From assembly GCA_016213175.1 (NCBI GenBank), contig JACRBF010000009.1, positions 1-33,638 of the forward strand: a stretch of DNA of 33,638 nucleotides, read 5' to 3'. The DNA comes from Chlamydiia bacterium (GTDB lineage Bacteria > Chlamydiota > Chlamydiia > Chlamydiales > SM23-39). The notes below the pieces were generated by a model. The model was not told where the DNA came from, ran no database searches, and saw only the letters and a program-made list of their open reading frames with translations. The position numbers and the translations under genes were made by a program. Numbering within the stretch: the first letter of the stretch is position 1; every line of letters starts with the position of its first letter. Positions 1 through 7,686 of the stretch are shown one piece after another.

Positions 1-143
1 CCCAAAGCAAATCGATTCAAATCCTCTCAAATCGAATAAAAAAGCGAGGTTAATATTAAGTCAATATTGACCTCGACTTTTTTATTCGATTTTAGAGAGA
101 TTTCAATTCGATTTTCTTGGGTGACTTTGAGGTGGAACGGGTA
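1..143. repeat. Family A palindromic repeat, copy 1 (left end cut by window edge)
   Basis: This is an imperfect long palindrome whose centre is near 58-62. The left arm starts at the window edge with CCCAAAGCAAATCGATTC, and the right arm ends at 143 with GAGGTGGAACGGGTA. Compared with the complete copy at 8376-8540, about 22 bases are missing at the left. The right arm overlaps the 3' end of nusB (92-143). The base pair after the element is TA, as beside most other copies. No transposase is encoded, so this looks like a MITE or another non-autonomous palindromic element. Confidence 0.9.
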
Positions 144-535
144 TACACTGCGTCAAGAATGGCGTTCACAAATTGGGAACTTTCCGGAGTGCCGAATTTA
201 CGGGTCAAACGGATGGCCTCAGCAATTGCCACCTTATGAGGCAATGAAGGTTCATAGAAAAGTTCAAAGAGCCCAAGGCGCAAAGCGCACTTTTCAGCAA
301 GAGAGATACGATCGAAATGGTATTCCCTCGATGAGACACGAATCTTCTCGTCGATCTCTCCCAGCTTGTCTACCACTTGCATCGCTTTCAGACGCGCTTC
401 CATTACCGCCTTGCGAGTGACTTTAAGCTCTCCCATAAGCATGAGCGCCGTATCATCCGAACCATCCGGCACAAACTCTGTGCTAAAAAGAATTTGAAAA
501 ACAATCTCGCGAAATTTCTGTGGGGGCAATGACAT
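92..535 (-). CDS. nusB: Transcription antitermination factor NusB
   Basis: The 147-residue product matches NusB in length and layout. It is all-helical, starts with a segment like PQKFREIVFQILFSTEF, and ends with the conserved KFGTPESSQFVNAILDAV region that closes the fold. NusB binds boxA RNA together with NusE (S10) and acts in rRNA antitermination in the cytoplasm. The start is an ATG at 535. The oddity is the C-terminus: after Ala-Val-Tyr, the last 16 residues (TRSTSKSPKKIELKSL) and the stop codon are encoded by the family A repeat, replacing whatever tail the gene once had. The conserved core appears complete, so the protein is probably functional. It is followed upstream by dps on the same strand, 48 nt away. 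Confidence 0.88.
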   Translation of the reverse strand: MSLPPQKFREIVFQILFSTEFVPDGSDDTALMLMGELKVTRKAVMEARLKAMQVVDKLGEIDEKIRVSSREYHFDRISLAEKCALRLGLFELFYEPSLPHKVAIAEAIRLTRKFGTPESSQFVNAILDAVYTRSTSKSPKKIELKSL

Positions 536-583
536 ACAAGGCTACCTCGGGGGAGGACTATAGCATAAATGGGGAATTTGTAA

Positions 584-1054
584 TTAGACCTCCAAATGAG
601 CCCGCAGCATCCAGGCAGCTTTTTCGTGGATTCCCAGTCTTTTAATGAGTAAATCCGCAGACGCCTCATCATGAAATTCTTGAAATTTTCGAATAAGAGG
701 TTTACCCTCTCGGGCAATCAATTCATGCCCCTCAAGTAATTCTTTGACCATCTTTTTCGATTCCAGCTTCCCCTTCGGCTCTGAGATCGTTGTGTTTTTG
801 GCAAAGGCGCTAAAAGAGGCCTCCGCATAAAACCCAACAGCGCGAATCCTTTCCGCAATTTCATCAACGGCATCTGCTAGATCTTCATACTGCTTTTCAA
901 AGAGTAAGTGGAGTGGAAAAAATTCAGGTCCTATGAGATTCCAATGGAAATTCTGGGTTTTGAGATAGAGAGCATAGGTATCTGCCAGAACTTTTTGCAT
1001 TGCCTCTGCAATACTCTTACAGGCGGGCTTCGAAATTCCAAGTTGCACTTCCAT
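584..1054 (-). CDS. dps: Dps-family ferritin-like DNA-protection protein
   Basis: The 156-residue protein has the Dps ferroxidase signature: His37 in NFHWN, His49 twelve residues later, then Asp64 and Glu68 in DAVDEIAERIRAVG. In Dps dodecamers these residues form the inter-subunit iron site, which oxidises Fe(II) with peroxide and stores it, protecting DNA. The start at 1054 was chosen over an upstream in-frame ATG at 1129 because a GGAG motif lies 6 nt before it and family N-termini begin near here; the upstream extension looks like leader sequence. The gene is divergent from the exonuclease gene, with a 95-nt shared upstream region. Dps is an oxidative and iron stress protein, and the lack of a basic tail suggests iron storage rather than strong DNA binding. 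Confidence 0.9.
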   Translation of the reverse strand: MEVQLGISKPACKSIAEAMQKVLADTYALYLKTQNFHWNLIGPEFFPLHLLFEKQYEDLADAVDEIAERIRAVGFYAEASFSAFAKNTTISEPKGKLESKKMVKELLEGHELIAREGKPLIRKFQEFHDEASADLLIKRLGIHEKAAWMLRAHLEV

Positions 1055-1149
1055 ATGTATCTCCAATAGACATCTCTCCCATATCAAATGCCAAATTTCC
1101 TTGCAAAAGACAATATATGCTGGGTACACTCCATCCCTTGAGGATCTCT

Positions 1150-1737
1150 ATGCTGGGTGTGTTTCTCGATACAGAAACTAACGGTCTCAATGCGCAAGTG
1201 CATAAAATCTTAGAGATTGCCTATAAGATCGTCGATCTTGAAACGGGCGCCCTGAAAGACTCTTTCCAAACCGTCGTCTATCAACCGATTGAACTCTGGG
1301 AAAAGAGCGATCCAGAGAGTCTTCGGATCAACGGCTTTACCTGGGAAGAAGTAGCTCAGGGGAGAAGTCCACAACAGATCGCCCAACAGATCACTGATGC
1401 CTTTTCCCTCTGTGGAGTGCAGAGAAAAAAAGCGGTCTTTATCTGCCAAAACCCCTCTTTCGATCGCGTCTTCTTCTCCCAGCTCATCAATCCCGATACG
1501 CAAGAGACACTGAATTGGCCGTACCACTGGCTCGACCTTGCCTCCATGTATTGGGGGATCGCCATGCAAAAGGCCAAAAAAAATCAAGCGCCGCCTCCCT
1601 GGAAAACAGGATTATCCAAGGATTTCATCGCATCCACCTACCAATTGCCCGAAGAGGCCAAACCCCACCGAGCCATGAACGGCGTATCACATCTCTTGCT
1701 ATGCTACGAAGCGGTGGTCGGATTCTTGAGTCAATAG
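1150..1737 (+). CDS. DEDD-superfamily 3'-5' exonuclease (DnaQ/RNase T-like)
   Basis: The 195-residue protein has an ExoI motif FLDTETNGL (Asp7, Glu9), an ExoII-like segment CQNPSFDRVFF (Asp105), and an ExoIII-like segment PHRAMNGV with His173. This indicates a metal-dependent 3'-5' exonuclease acting on DNA or RNA ends. The last catalytic Asp, normally five residues after the His, is not present (Gly178), so the activity is less certain, or another residue serves. The start is the ATG at 1150, preceded by TTGAGGATCTCT, which gives a GAGG ribosome site; a longer frame back to 1000 overlaps dps and is unlikely. A possible promoter (TTGCAA 1101-1106, TACACT 1125-1130, 18-bp spacer) lies upstream. 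The substrate cannot be assigned. Confidence 0.75.
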   Translation: MLGVFLDTETNGLNAQVHKILEIAYKIVDLETGALKDSFQTVVYQPIELWEKSDPESLRINGFTWEEVAQGRSPQQIAQQITDAFSLCGVQRKKAVFICQNPSFDRVFFSQLINPDTQETLNWPYHWLDLASMYWGIAMQKAKKNQAPPPWKTGLSKDFIASTYQLPEEAKPHRAMNGVSHLLLCYEAVVGFLSQ

Positions 1738-1757
1738 ACCTCCTGCGTAATTAAGGG

Positions 1758-1883
1758 TTCGTCGCTTTTCGGAGGATTTTTGGCCGATTTTCGATTCAAA
1801 ATTGGGGGGCAATACCAACTCCAGTATATTGCCCCCCAATTTTGAATCGAAAATCGGCCAAAAATCCTCCGAAAAGCGACGAA
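1758..1883. repeat. Family B palindromic repeat, intact copy with perfect 57-bp arms
   Basis: The arms at 1758-1814 and 1827-1883 are exact reverse complements over 57 bases, separated by a 12-nt apex. The right flank continues with GAAATCCATATCGG, which is shared with the copy at 18783. The element lies between the convergent exonuclease gene (ends 1737) and cydB (ends 1906). A transcript from either side would form a very stable hairpin, so it may protect 3' ends or terminate transcription, although no clear T-tract follows. Decayed relatives lie at 11046-11149 and 18783-18871. Confidence 0.93.
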
Positions 1884-1905
1884 ATCCATATCGGTGTTTG
1901 TTCTA

Positions 1906-2925
1906 TTAATAACTCGATTTGTCGAGCCTTACTTTGCCTTTGAAGATCCTGTAGATCCAGAAACCGTATCCGAGGACGAGAGGAACGCCAATGAGGACAA
2001 CAACGAGGAGATTTTTCAGCGTATTGGGGCTGGAAGCGGTATTGTAAATCGTCAAGCTTTTCACAACGGGATCGATCGAAGACAGGACGATAATAGGAAA
2101 CGTCCCAAAAGCATAGAGCATGAGGAGAAGCGCCATGCTGATGCAGGAAGAGATAAAAGCCCAACCGTCATTGCCTTTTTTCACCTGATAGGGGATATTC
2201 GCAATTACCACAAAAGCGGCAAGGGGAAAAATGAGCAGATAGGGCATCTGTTTGAACTGAGCAGTCATGTGGGGCATGTAAAGGAGCGTAGCAACGGTCA
2301 TTAGAAAATAGAAAATGAGGAAAGTGAGAATGGCTGGATTAATCCATCTGCGCACGGTTGCATGCGACTCCCCTTCGGTTTTCATAGTGAGATAGATCGC
2401 TCCATGCATAGCAAAGAGAGAAACTGCTGTAATGCCAATGAGAATTGGATAAGGACGCAGGAGGGTAGAAAAAGAGCCTGTAAAATCTTGAGAGCTGTTC
2501 AAAGGCACCCCCTCGATTAAATTGCCGATAATCAGACCGAGTGCAAAAGCAACGAGAATGCTCGCACCTGAAAATACGAGATCCCAAAGAAGTCTCCAGC
2601 TGGGTGACTCTTCCTTGCTCCGAAATTCGATGGCAACTGCCCGAAAGATCAAACCCGCAATCAAGAACATGAATAACGTGTAAAATCCAGAAAATACAGT
2701 GGCGTAGACATTGGGAAACCCGGCAAAAAGACCCCCCATCACAATGACGATCCACACCTCATTGCCATCCCACACAGGGCCGATCGCATTCAGAAAGGTG
2801 CGTCTTTGCAAATCGCTCCGGGCAAGGAGATGGAGAGCCCCTACGCCCAAGTCAAACCCATCCAAAACAGCATACATGAGGGCGGAAACTCCGATGACGG
2901 CATACCAAACTGCTTCAAGAGACAT
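1906..2925 (-). CDS. cydB: Cytochrome bd quinol oxidase subunit II
   Basis: The 339-residue polytopic membrane protein has the conserved N-terminus WYAVIGVSALMYAVLDGFDLG and the motif GPVWDGNEVWIV, both typical of CydB. Its length fits the shorter Bacillus-type subunit rather than the roughly 379-residue enterobacterial one. It pairs with CydA in the inner membrane to oxidise quinol and reduce oxygen to water with high affinity. The start at 2925 lies 3 nt after the cydA stop, and its ribosome site (AAGGAAAA) lies in the last cydA codons, so the two are translationally coupled. The stop at 1906 lies 22 nt from the family B palindrome. Confidence 0.95.
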   Translation of the reverse strand: MSLEAVWYAVIGVSALMYAVLDGFDLGVGALHLLARSDLQRRTFLNAIGPVWDGNEVWIVIVMGGLFAGFPNVYATVFSGFYTLFMFLIAGLIFRAVAIEFRSKEESPSWRLLWDLVFSGASILVAFALGLIIGNLIEGVPLNSSQDFTGSFSTLLRPYPILIGITAVSLFAMHGAIYLTMKTEGESHATVRRWINPAILTFLIFYFLMTVATLLYMPHMTAQFKQMPYLLIFPLAAFVVIANIPYQVKKGNDGWAFISSCISMALLLMLYAFGTFPIIVLSSIDPVVKSLTIYNTASSPNTLKNLLVVVLIGVPLVLGYGFWIYRIFKGKVRLDKSSY

Positions 2926-2928
2926 TCG

Positions 2929-4296
2929 CTATTTTCCTTGTAAAACGTTGCGATAGAGTGGGTCTTCGTATTGCACAAGAAGAGTCTCTGGACCGTGTTT
3001 GATCTTTCGATTGAGGAGAAAGATAAAGAGCGCAAATAAAAGGATATAGATCACTGTAAACATCGTCAAAGATCCTTGTACTTGACCCGATGTGATCGTA
3101 GCTGAAACGCCGTCGCTCGTCTTCAAGAGCTTCCACACAAGCCAAGGCTGTCTACCCACTTCCGTAGAAATCCAGCCTGCCTGCTGGGCGATATGGGGCA
3201 AAAGCACGGAACAGATCATGGTCCAAAGGAGCCAGGGGGATTTTTCAAGCCTACGCCGTTTCCAATACCAAAATCCTAATAAGACAATCAAAACCATGAG
3301 CGCCCACATCACAACCATCAAGTGATAGGTCTGGAACACGAGTGCCACATTCGGCCATTCTTTTCGATCAATTTGATCCAGTCCTGCAACGGGCGTATTC
3401 AGATCTCTATAAGTCATTACACTCAAAGCAGCCGGTATCTGCAGAGAATGGACTGTCTCAGCTTTTGTATCCACCCAACCAATCACCGAAACCGGGGTAC
3501 TAGGCACTGTTTTGTAGAGCCCTTCGAAGGCAGCAAGTTTCGCTGGCTGAAATTGAGCGATGAGCCGCGCGCTCCGATCTCCTGAGAGGAGTTGCAAAAA
3601 GAGCGATACTATGGCTACAAATAGGCCCAACTTCATCATAGAACGGGCGATCGGCTGAAATTTTTTCCTCAGTAAGTAGTAGGCGCTGACGCTAATAACA
3701 AAAAAGGCTCCCGTAAGCCAGCAGCCAAGCAGTACATGCAAGAGACGATCCAGAGAGGAAGGATTGAACACCATCTCCCAAAAATTTGTCACAACAGCAC
3801 GCGGGCCTATCGGCGTTTGTTCAATGACATACCCCGCAGGCGTCTGCATCCAAGAATTGGCCACGATGATCCATACGGCGCTAAAATGGGCGCCAAGGGC
3901 CACGCAAATCGTGGAAAAGTAGTGCATCTTGGGACTCACCCGTTCCCATCCAAACAGCAAAACCCCCAAAAATCCCGCTTCTAAGAAAAAGGCGAAAATC
4001 CCCTCCGCTGCAAGGGCGCTGCCGAACACGTCTCCCACAAAACGTGAATACCTGGCCCAATTCGTCCCAAACCCAAATGTCTGTACAAGCCCCGTTGCCA
4101 CCCCTAAAGCAAACGTAAGCGCAAAAATTTTGACCCAGAAACTGGTCATCTCCTTGTAGTGGACTTTTTTCGTCTTCATGTAGATCCCTTCCATGATCAC
4201 AAGCATGAGCCCAAGCCCGATGCTGATCGGCGGATAGAGGTAATGAAAACAGGTATTCAACGCATACTGCACACGCGAGAGCATGACGACGTCCAT
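2929..4296 (-). CDS. cydA: Cytochrome bd quinol oxidase subunit I
   Basis: The 455-residue protein begins [19 protein letters not shown]. His18 corresponds to the haem b595 ligand, and a second His lies in [17 protein letters not shown], the expected b558 ligand region. The segment [12 protein letters not shown] is the family's conserved GRQPW motif. It is the haem-bearing quinol-oxidising subunit of the low-oxygen terminal oxidase. The start has a strong ribosome site (GGAGGCTGA then ATG). It is the first gene of a cydAB operon. The upstream region (4297-4458), shared with the divergent TolC-like gene, holds a 15-bp inverted repeat. CydA and CydB are typical chlamydial respiratory components, consistent with a micro-oxic intracellular niche. 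Confidence 0.96.
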   Translation of the reverse strand: MDVVMLSRVQYALNTCFHYLYPPISIGLGLMLVIMEGIYMKTKKVHYKEMTSFWVKIFALTFALGVATGLVQTFGFGTNWARYSRFVGDVFGSALAAEGIFAFFLEAGFLGVLLFGWERVSPKMHYFSTICVALGAHFSAVWIIVANSWMQTPAGYVIEQTPIGPRAVVTNFWEMVFNPSSLDRLLHVLLGCWLTGAFFVISVSAYYLLRKKFQPIARSMMKLGLFVAIVSLFLQLLSGDRSARLIAQFQPAKLAAFEGLYKTVPSTPVSVIGWVDTKAETVHSLQIPAALSVMTYRDLNTPVAGLDQIDRKEWPNVALVFQTYHLMVVMWALMVLIVLLGFWYWKRRRLEKSPWLLWTMICSVLLPHIAQQAGWISTEVGRQPWLVWKLLKTSDGVSATITSGQVQGSLTMFTVIYILLFALFIFLLNRKIKHGPETLLVQYEDPLYRNVLQGK

Positions 4297-4322
4297 TCAG
4301 CCTCCGAAAACGATAGGTAATC

Positions 4323-4386
4323 CCATTTATCAAAAATAACTTTGCATTTGACGCAGCTGAAATACAAATTGATTTTTGATAAATGG
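4323..4386. repeat. 15-bp perfect inverted repeat in the cydA/TolC divergent region
   Basis: CCATTTATCAAAAAT at 4323-4337 is repeated as its exact reverse complement at 4372-4386, with 34 nt between. It lies in the 162-nt region between divergent cydA and the TolC-like gene. It could be a hairpin in either 5' leader, a pair of operator half-sites, or the remnant arms of a small palindromic element. No recognised regulator site was matched. Confidence 0.7.
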
Positions 4387-4458
4387 TATAAGCGAGTGTG
4401 TTCACTTTTTCTTTTAAAGTCAATCGGCTCTCAGTTATAGACAGAAAAAGAGGGCCTC

Positions 4459-5910
4459 GTGAAAATCTTTGTCGTTTGGTTATCTTTAGGCGCTGCGACC
4501 TTGCTCACTGGGGAAGAGATCGCTCTTAACCGGCTTTCTCTTTCCGATGCTGAGACGCTTGCCCTCGATTGCAATAAGCAATTTCTGATCGCAAAAGAGG
4601 GCACCCTCCAGGCGTTAGAACGTAAGCTTCAGGCAGTCTCGCGCTGGCTCCCCTCAATCCATTACAGCGCTGAATTGAGAGGTACGCAAAAAAAGGAAGA
4701 TTTTTTCAATCTCTACAGCGCCACCAAACCATTTATTCCCAGCCACACGGGATACAGCAGCCTATTTCAATTGGACCAACCTCTTTTTTCAACCGATTTG
4801 ATTTTTGGACTTAAATCGAAAGCGTTAGAGGCGGAGAGTTACCGTTGCCAACAGGCTAATACAAAAAACGAACTCCTCCTCGCAGTAAGACAGAGCTATT
4901 ATGCCGTCGTCTCTTTGGATATTTCTCTCCAGATCCAAAGGGTTAATATCGATTATCTCTCTTACGCCTTGAATCAAGAACAGGGCAAACTCGATGCAGG
5001 CAATTCAACCCCCTATGAGGTCAATCAGAGCAAAGTGGTCGTCGCAAATGCGATTTCGAGTTATTACACCACTTTAAGGGATCTAAAAAACGCCCGCAAT
5101 GCGTTCGTGCTCACGCTAGGAATAGACCCCCTTTTAGAACCGAAAATCCAACTCTCTACAGCCACTATCCCTCTCCTCTCGATTCCCGAAATTGCTCGTA
5201 AATTGCACGAGCTCGAAATAAAATACAGCTACCCAAGCGATACGTTTCCTACTACGGAAGAGATGCTTGCGCACATTGATCGGATCGAGGCATTGCGAGA
5301 ACTAACCGTATTTTCAGAAAAAGAAGTGCAGCAATACCTAGATTTAGCTATTTCGCTACGCCCTGACTTGCACACGCAAAAATTGCAAATCGGCGTTGCC
5401 GAACAAAACTTACATGCCAAACAAGGACATTACCTTCCCAAAATTACTGGCTACATCCGTTTCGGTTATAACGACAATCAGTTAGGACCTCAATCCTTTG
5501 GTTCCGAAGCCTATCATTGGGTTGGAGGGATGAACTTAAGCTGGAATCTCTTCGATAGTTTTTTACGCGAGCACGAAGTGAGAGAGGCCAAGTCGATGAA
5601 GCAGTCGTCTCGCATTAGCTACGAAAAAGAATTCCAAAAAATCGAAGTAGAAATACGAAATGGCCTCTATCAGCTCGAAGAGACGATGCTTGCATACCTT
5701 TCATCAAGCCAGGGAGTCTTTCTCGCGGAGCAAGCACGACTACAGGCCCAGGAAAAACTCGAATTCGGAAGAATCGCTCCCCTCGAATACCGAGACTCGG
5801 TCAATCTCCTTGCGATTGCGCGTAATCAGCTTAACCGAGCGAGCTTTGAACTCATCGCCGCCTACTACCAACTGCGCTACGCAATCGGCCTCGACACCGA
5901 AGAATTATGA
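4459..5910 (+). CDS. TolC-family outer membrane efflux protein
   Basis: The 483-residue protein has an N-terminal signal sequence (MKIFVVWLSLGAATLL), then two long helical repeats typical of outer membrane efflux proteins. Signatures include LSLSDAETLALDCNKQFLIAKE at the start of the first half, RPDLHTQKLQIGVAEQNL in the second, and the beta segment HYLPKITGYIRFGYNDNQ. Trimeric TolC proteins form a barrel and a periplasmic tunnel joined to RND, ABC or MFS pumps or type I secretion systems. The start is a GTG at 4459 with AAAGAGGG before it. No inner membrane pump or adaptor gene adjoins it, so the partner must be elsewhere. Its stop overlaps the convergent cyclophilin gene by 6 nt. Confidence 0.88.
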   Translation: MKIFVVWLSLGAATLLTGEEIALNRLSLSDAETLALDCNKQFLIAKEGTLQALERKLQAVSRWLPSIHYSAELRGTQKKEDFFNLYSATKPFIPSHTGYSSLFQLDQPLFSTDLIFGLKSKALEAESYRCQQANTKNELLLAVRQSYYAVVSLDISLQIQRVNIDYLSYALNQEQGKLDAGNSTPYEVNQSKVVVANAISSYYTTLRDLKNARNAFVLTLGIDPLLEPKIQLSTATIPLLSIPEIARKLHELEIKYSYPSDTFPTTEEMLAHIDRIEALRELTVFSEKEVQQYLDLAISLRPDLHTQKLQIGVAEQNLHAKQGHYLPKITGYIRFGYNDNQLGPQSFGSEAYHWVGGMNLSWNLFDSFLREHEVREAKSMKQSSRISYEKEFQKIEVEIRNGLYQLEETMLAYLSSSQGVFLAEQARLQAQEKLEFGRIAPLEYRDSVNLLAIARNQLNRASFELIAAYYQLRYAIGLDTEEL

Positions 5911-6468
5911 AGCTTTAACATATGCTTTAATGATCTTGAGAGGCTCCACAGGACGATCGCGTGGATCTGTTTTCACCATCTCCATCTTTTTGACAATCTC
6001 ATAACCCGCAGTGACTGCACCAAAAATCGTATGGCGCATATTAAGCCAGGGCGTGGCTGCTGTCGTGATAAAGAACTGACTTCCATTGGTCGCAGGTCCA
6101 CGGTTAGCCATAGCCAAGAGCCCTGGTTTATCAAATTTAACACTGGCTACGCATTCATCGGCAAAGGGTTTGCCCCAGATAGATTCCCCACCAGAGCCTG
6201 TACCTGTCGGATCACCGCCCTGAATCATAAAACTTTTAATCACCCGATGAAAGACGATTCCATCGTAGTAGTGCTTTTCAACAAGTCCCAGAAAATTTTC
6301 ACAAGTCTTCGGAGCCACATCCGGCATTAACGCAATTTCGACATTTCCTAGAGATGTTTCAAAGACGACAACGGGATTTTTCACAACGGGATTCTCCTGA
6401 GTCTGAATGTTCATAAAGGGGAAGGACGCAATGAAAAATAAAAAAATCGCTCGAAAGATTAAAACCAT
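5905..6468 (-). CDS. Exported cyclophilin-type peptidyl-prolyl isomerase
   Basis: The 187-residue protein has a signal peptide (hydrophobic residues 2-19) followed by a complete cyclophilin domain (about 32-185). Active-site residues by family alignment are Arg75, Phe80 and Gln83 in FHRVIKSFMIQGGD, Trp141 in PWLNMRHTIFG, and His146. It should speed proline isomerisation during folding of exported proteins, in the periplasm. The start at 6468 was chosen because GGGGGGAGGT directly precedes the ATG and the signal peptide begins there; an in-frame ATG at 6513 adds a polar stretch lacking family similarity. The gene is convergent with the TolC-like gene, overlapping by 6 nt, and divergent from the phosphate permease gene. 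Confidence 0.92.
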   Translation of the reverse strand: MVLIFRAIFLFFIASFPFMNIQTQENPVVKNPVVVFETSLGNVEIALMPDVAPKTCENFLGLVEKHYYDGIVFHRVIKSFMIQGGDPTGTGSGGESIWGKPFADECVASVKFDKPGLLAMANRGPATNGSQFFITTAATPWLNMRHTIFGAVTAGYEIVKKMEMVKTDPRDRPVEPLKIIKAYVKAS

Positions 6469-6495
6469 ACCTCCCCCCGTAACCTCGACTTTGTT

Positions 6496-6520
6496 ACTAA
6501 AATTTGGAGTCAATTTTAGT
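6496..6520. promoter_or_regulatory. 9-bp inverted repeat, possible operator
   Basis: ACTAAAATT (6496-6504) and AATTTTAGT (6512-6520) form a perfect inverted repeat around a 7-nt centre in the region between the divergent cyclophilin and phosphate permease genes. The size and symmetry suit a dimeric repressor site. The regulator is unknown. Confidence 0.45.
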
Positions 6521-6562
6521 GCAAAAGAAAATAAAAAGGGAAGAAAAATATGTTATTGCGCT

Positions 6563-7570
6563 ATGACTGATGCGATGGACATCCTCGTCATTCTCATTGT
6601 TCTTTTGGGACTCTTTTTTGACTACACAAACGGCTTTCACGATGCGGCTAATGTAGTTTCTACAGTCATCGCTACACGCGCCCTCGCCCCTCTCTCTGCT
6701 ATTGTGATGGCAGGGGTGCTTAATTTTATAGGAGCGACCCAAATCAGCGGAGTGGCCGAAACGATTGCCACTGGTCTTGTCAAAGCAGCAGATGCCACGC
6801 AAATCGTTGTCTTATGCGCTATCGGAGGCGCTATCTTCTGGAATCTATTGACTTGGTACTATGAAATTCCCAGCAGTTCCTCTTACGCCCTCATCGGTGG
6901 ACTCATTGGTTCCGCTTGGGCGCACGCGGGATACGATACGATTCTGTGGCAAGGAGTCATTTCCAAAGTCGCAATCCCCATGGCAGCCTCTCCGCTCATC
7001 GGCTTTCTCATCGGCCTTGGATGTATGAAAATTTTGTTCTACTACTTCAGCAAACGCCCCAGCGCAGCGGATAAGAGCTTATTCCGGCACTTACAAATCG
7101 GTTCTGCCTGTTTTGTCGCTTTGTCACACGGACTCAACGATGCCCAAAAAAGCATGGGACTCATCACCCTCGGCCTCTTTACGGGAGGCTATATCCACAC
7201 CCCTGAGATCCCCCTTTGGGTGATTTTAGCGTGCGCCGCTGTCATCGGACTAGGTACCGCATCAGGAGGTTTTCGGATCATTAAAACCATGGCCTTTTCG
7301 ATTACCAAAATCACCCCAGTGCAGGGATTTGCCGCTGAAACATCCGCCTCTATCGTCATTCTCATCGCAAGCTTTCTTGGTATGCCGGTCAGCTCTACCC
7401 ATGTCATTGCAGGGGGGATTACTGGCGTTGGCACCGCCAAAGGGCGCAGCGCCGTCCGCTGGAGTACTCCTAAAAAACTCGTAATCGCCTGGGTGCTTAC
7501 GCTCCCAGGAGCAGGCATTGTGTCTTGGATTACTTATATGCTCACCCATCTTATCGTCAAAACATATTAA
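6563..7570 (+). CDS. PiT-family inorganic phosphate transporter
   Basis: The 335-residue membrane protein carries the two internally related PiT signatures, FDYTNGFHDAANVVSTVIATRAL near the N-terminus and VALSHGLNDAQKSMGLITL in the second half. Each holds the invariant Asn/Asp pair, given here as two separate motifs. PiT proteins are phosphate symporters with about ten membrane helices. The start is uncertain: ATG at 6563 and ATG at 6575 both precede the first helix (DILVILIVLLGLFF), and neither has a strong ribosome site. The frame is open back to 6407, but that region lies opposite the cyclophilin signal peptide and is not conserved sequence. A PiT permease is also known in Chlamydia. No phoU-like neighbour is seen. 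Confidence 0.9.
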   Translation: MTDAMDILVILIVLLGLFFDYTNGFHDAANVVSTVIATRALAPLSAIVMAGVLNFIGATQISGVAETIATGLVKAADATQIVVLCAIGGAIFWNLLTWYYEIPSSSSYALIGGLIGSAWAHAGYDTILWQGVISKVAIPMAASPLIGFLIGLGCMKILFYYFSKRPSAADKSLFRHLQIGSACFVALSHGLNDAQKSMGLITLGLFTGGYIHTPEIPLWVILACAAVIGLGTASGGFRIIKTMAFSITKITPVQGFAAETSASIVILIASFLGMPVSSTHVIAGGITGVGTAKGRSAVRWSTPKKLVIAWVLTLPGAGIVSWITYMLTHLIVKTY

Positions 7571-7591
7571 ATACAAGCAACTTACGTATTT

Positions 7592-7616
7592 TAGCGCTCT
7601 GATCGTCACAGCGCTA
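7592..7616 (+). terminator. Weak hairpin after the phosphate permease gene
   Basis: TAGCGCT (7592-7598) and AGCGCTA (7610-7616) can pair around an 11-nt loop, followed by GGTTTATTG. The stem is short and the T-run poor, so termination is only possible. Confidence 0.35.
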
Positions 7617-7622
7617 GGTTTA

Positions 7623-7652
7623 TTGACATTTTTCAACCACTTGTGATAGAAT
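7623..7652 (+). promoter_or_regulatory. Sigma-70-type promoter for the SWIM-like gene
   Basis: A perfect -35 TTGACA (7623-7628) and a -10 TAGAAT (7647-7652) are separated by 18 bp. Transcription would start near 7659, about 28 nt before the ATG at 7687. This is one of the best consensus promoters in the window. Confidence 0.7.
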
Positions 7653-7686
7653 CTAAAGGAAGAGACATCTTTAAGGTCGCTGCCCT

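Noticed and set aside
67-420. Plus-strand open frame starting in the family A repeat and running over nusB
   Set aside because: It is antisense to nusB, its first 25 codons are repeat sequence, and a similar start recurs in copy 2 (8464), so it follows from the repeat and not from a gene.
584-1129. Longer Dps start at 1129
   Set aside because: The first 25 residues are unlike Dps, and the GGAG site is properly placed for the ATG at 1054.
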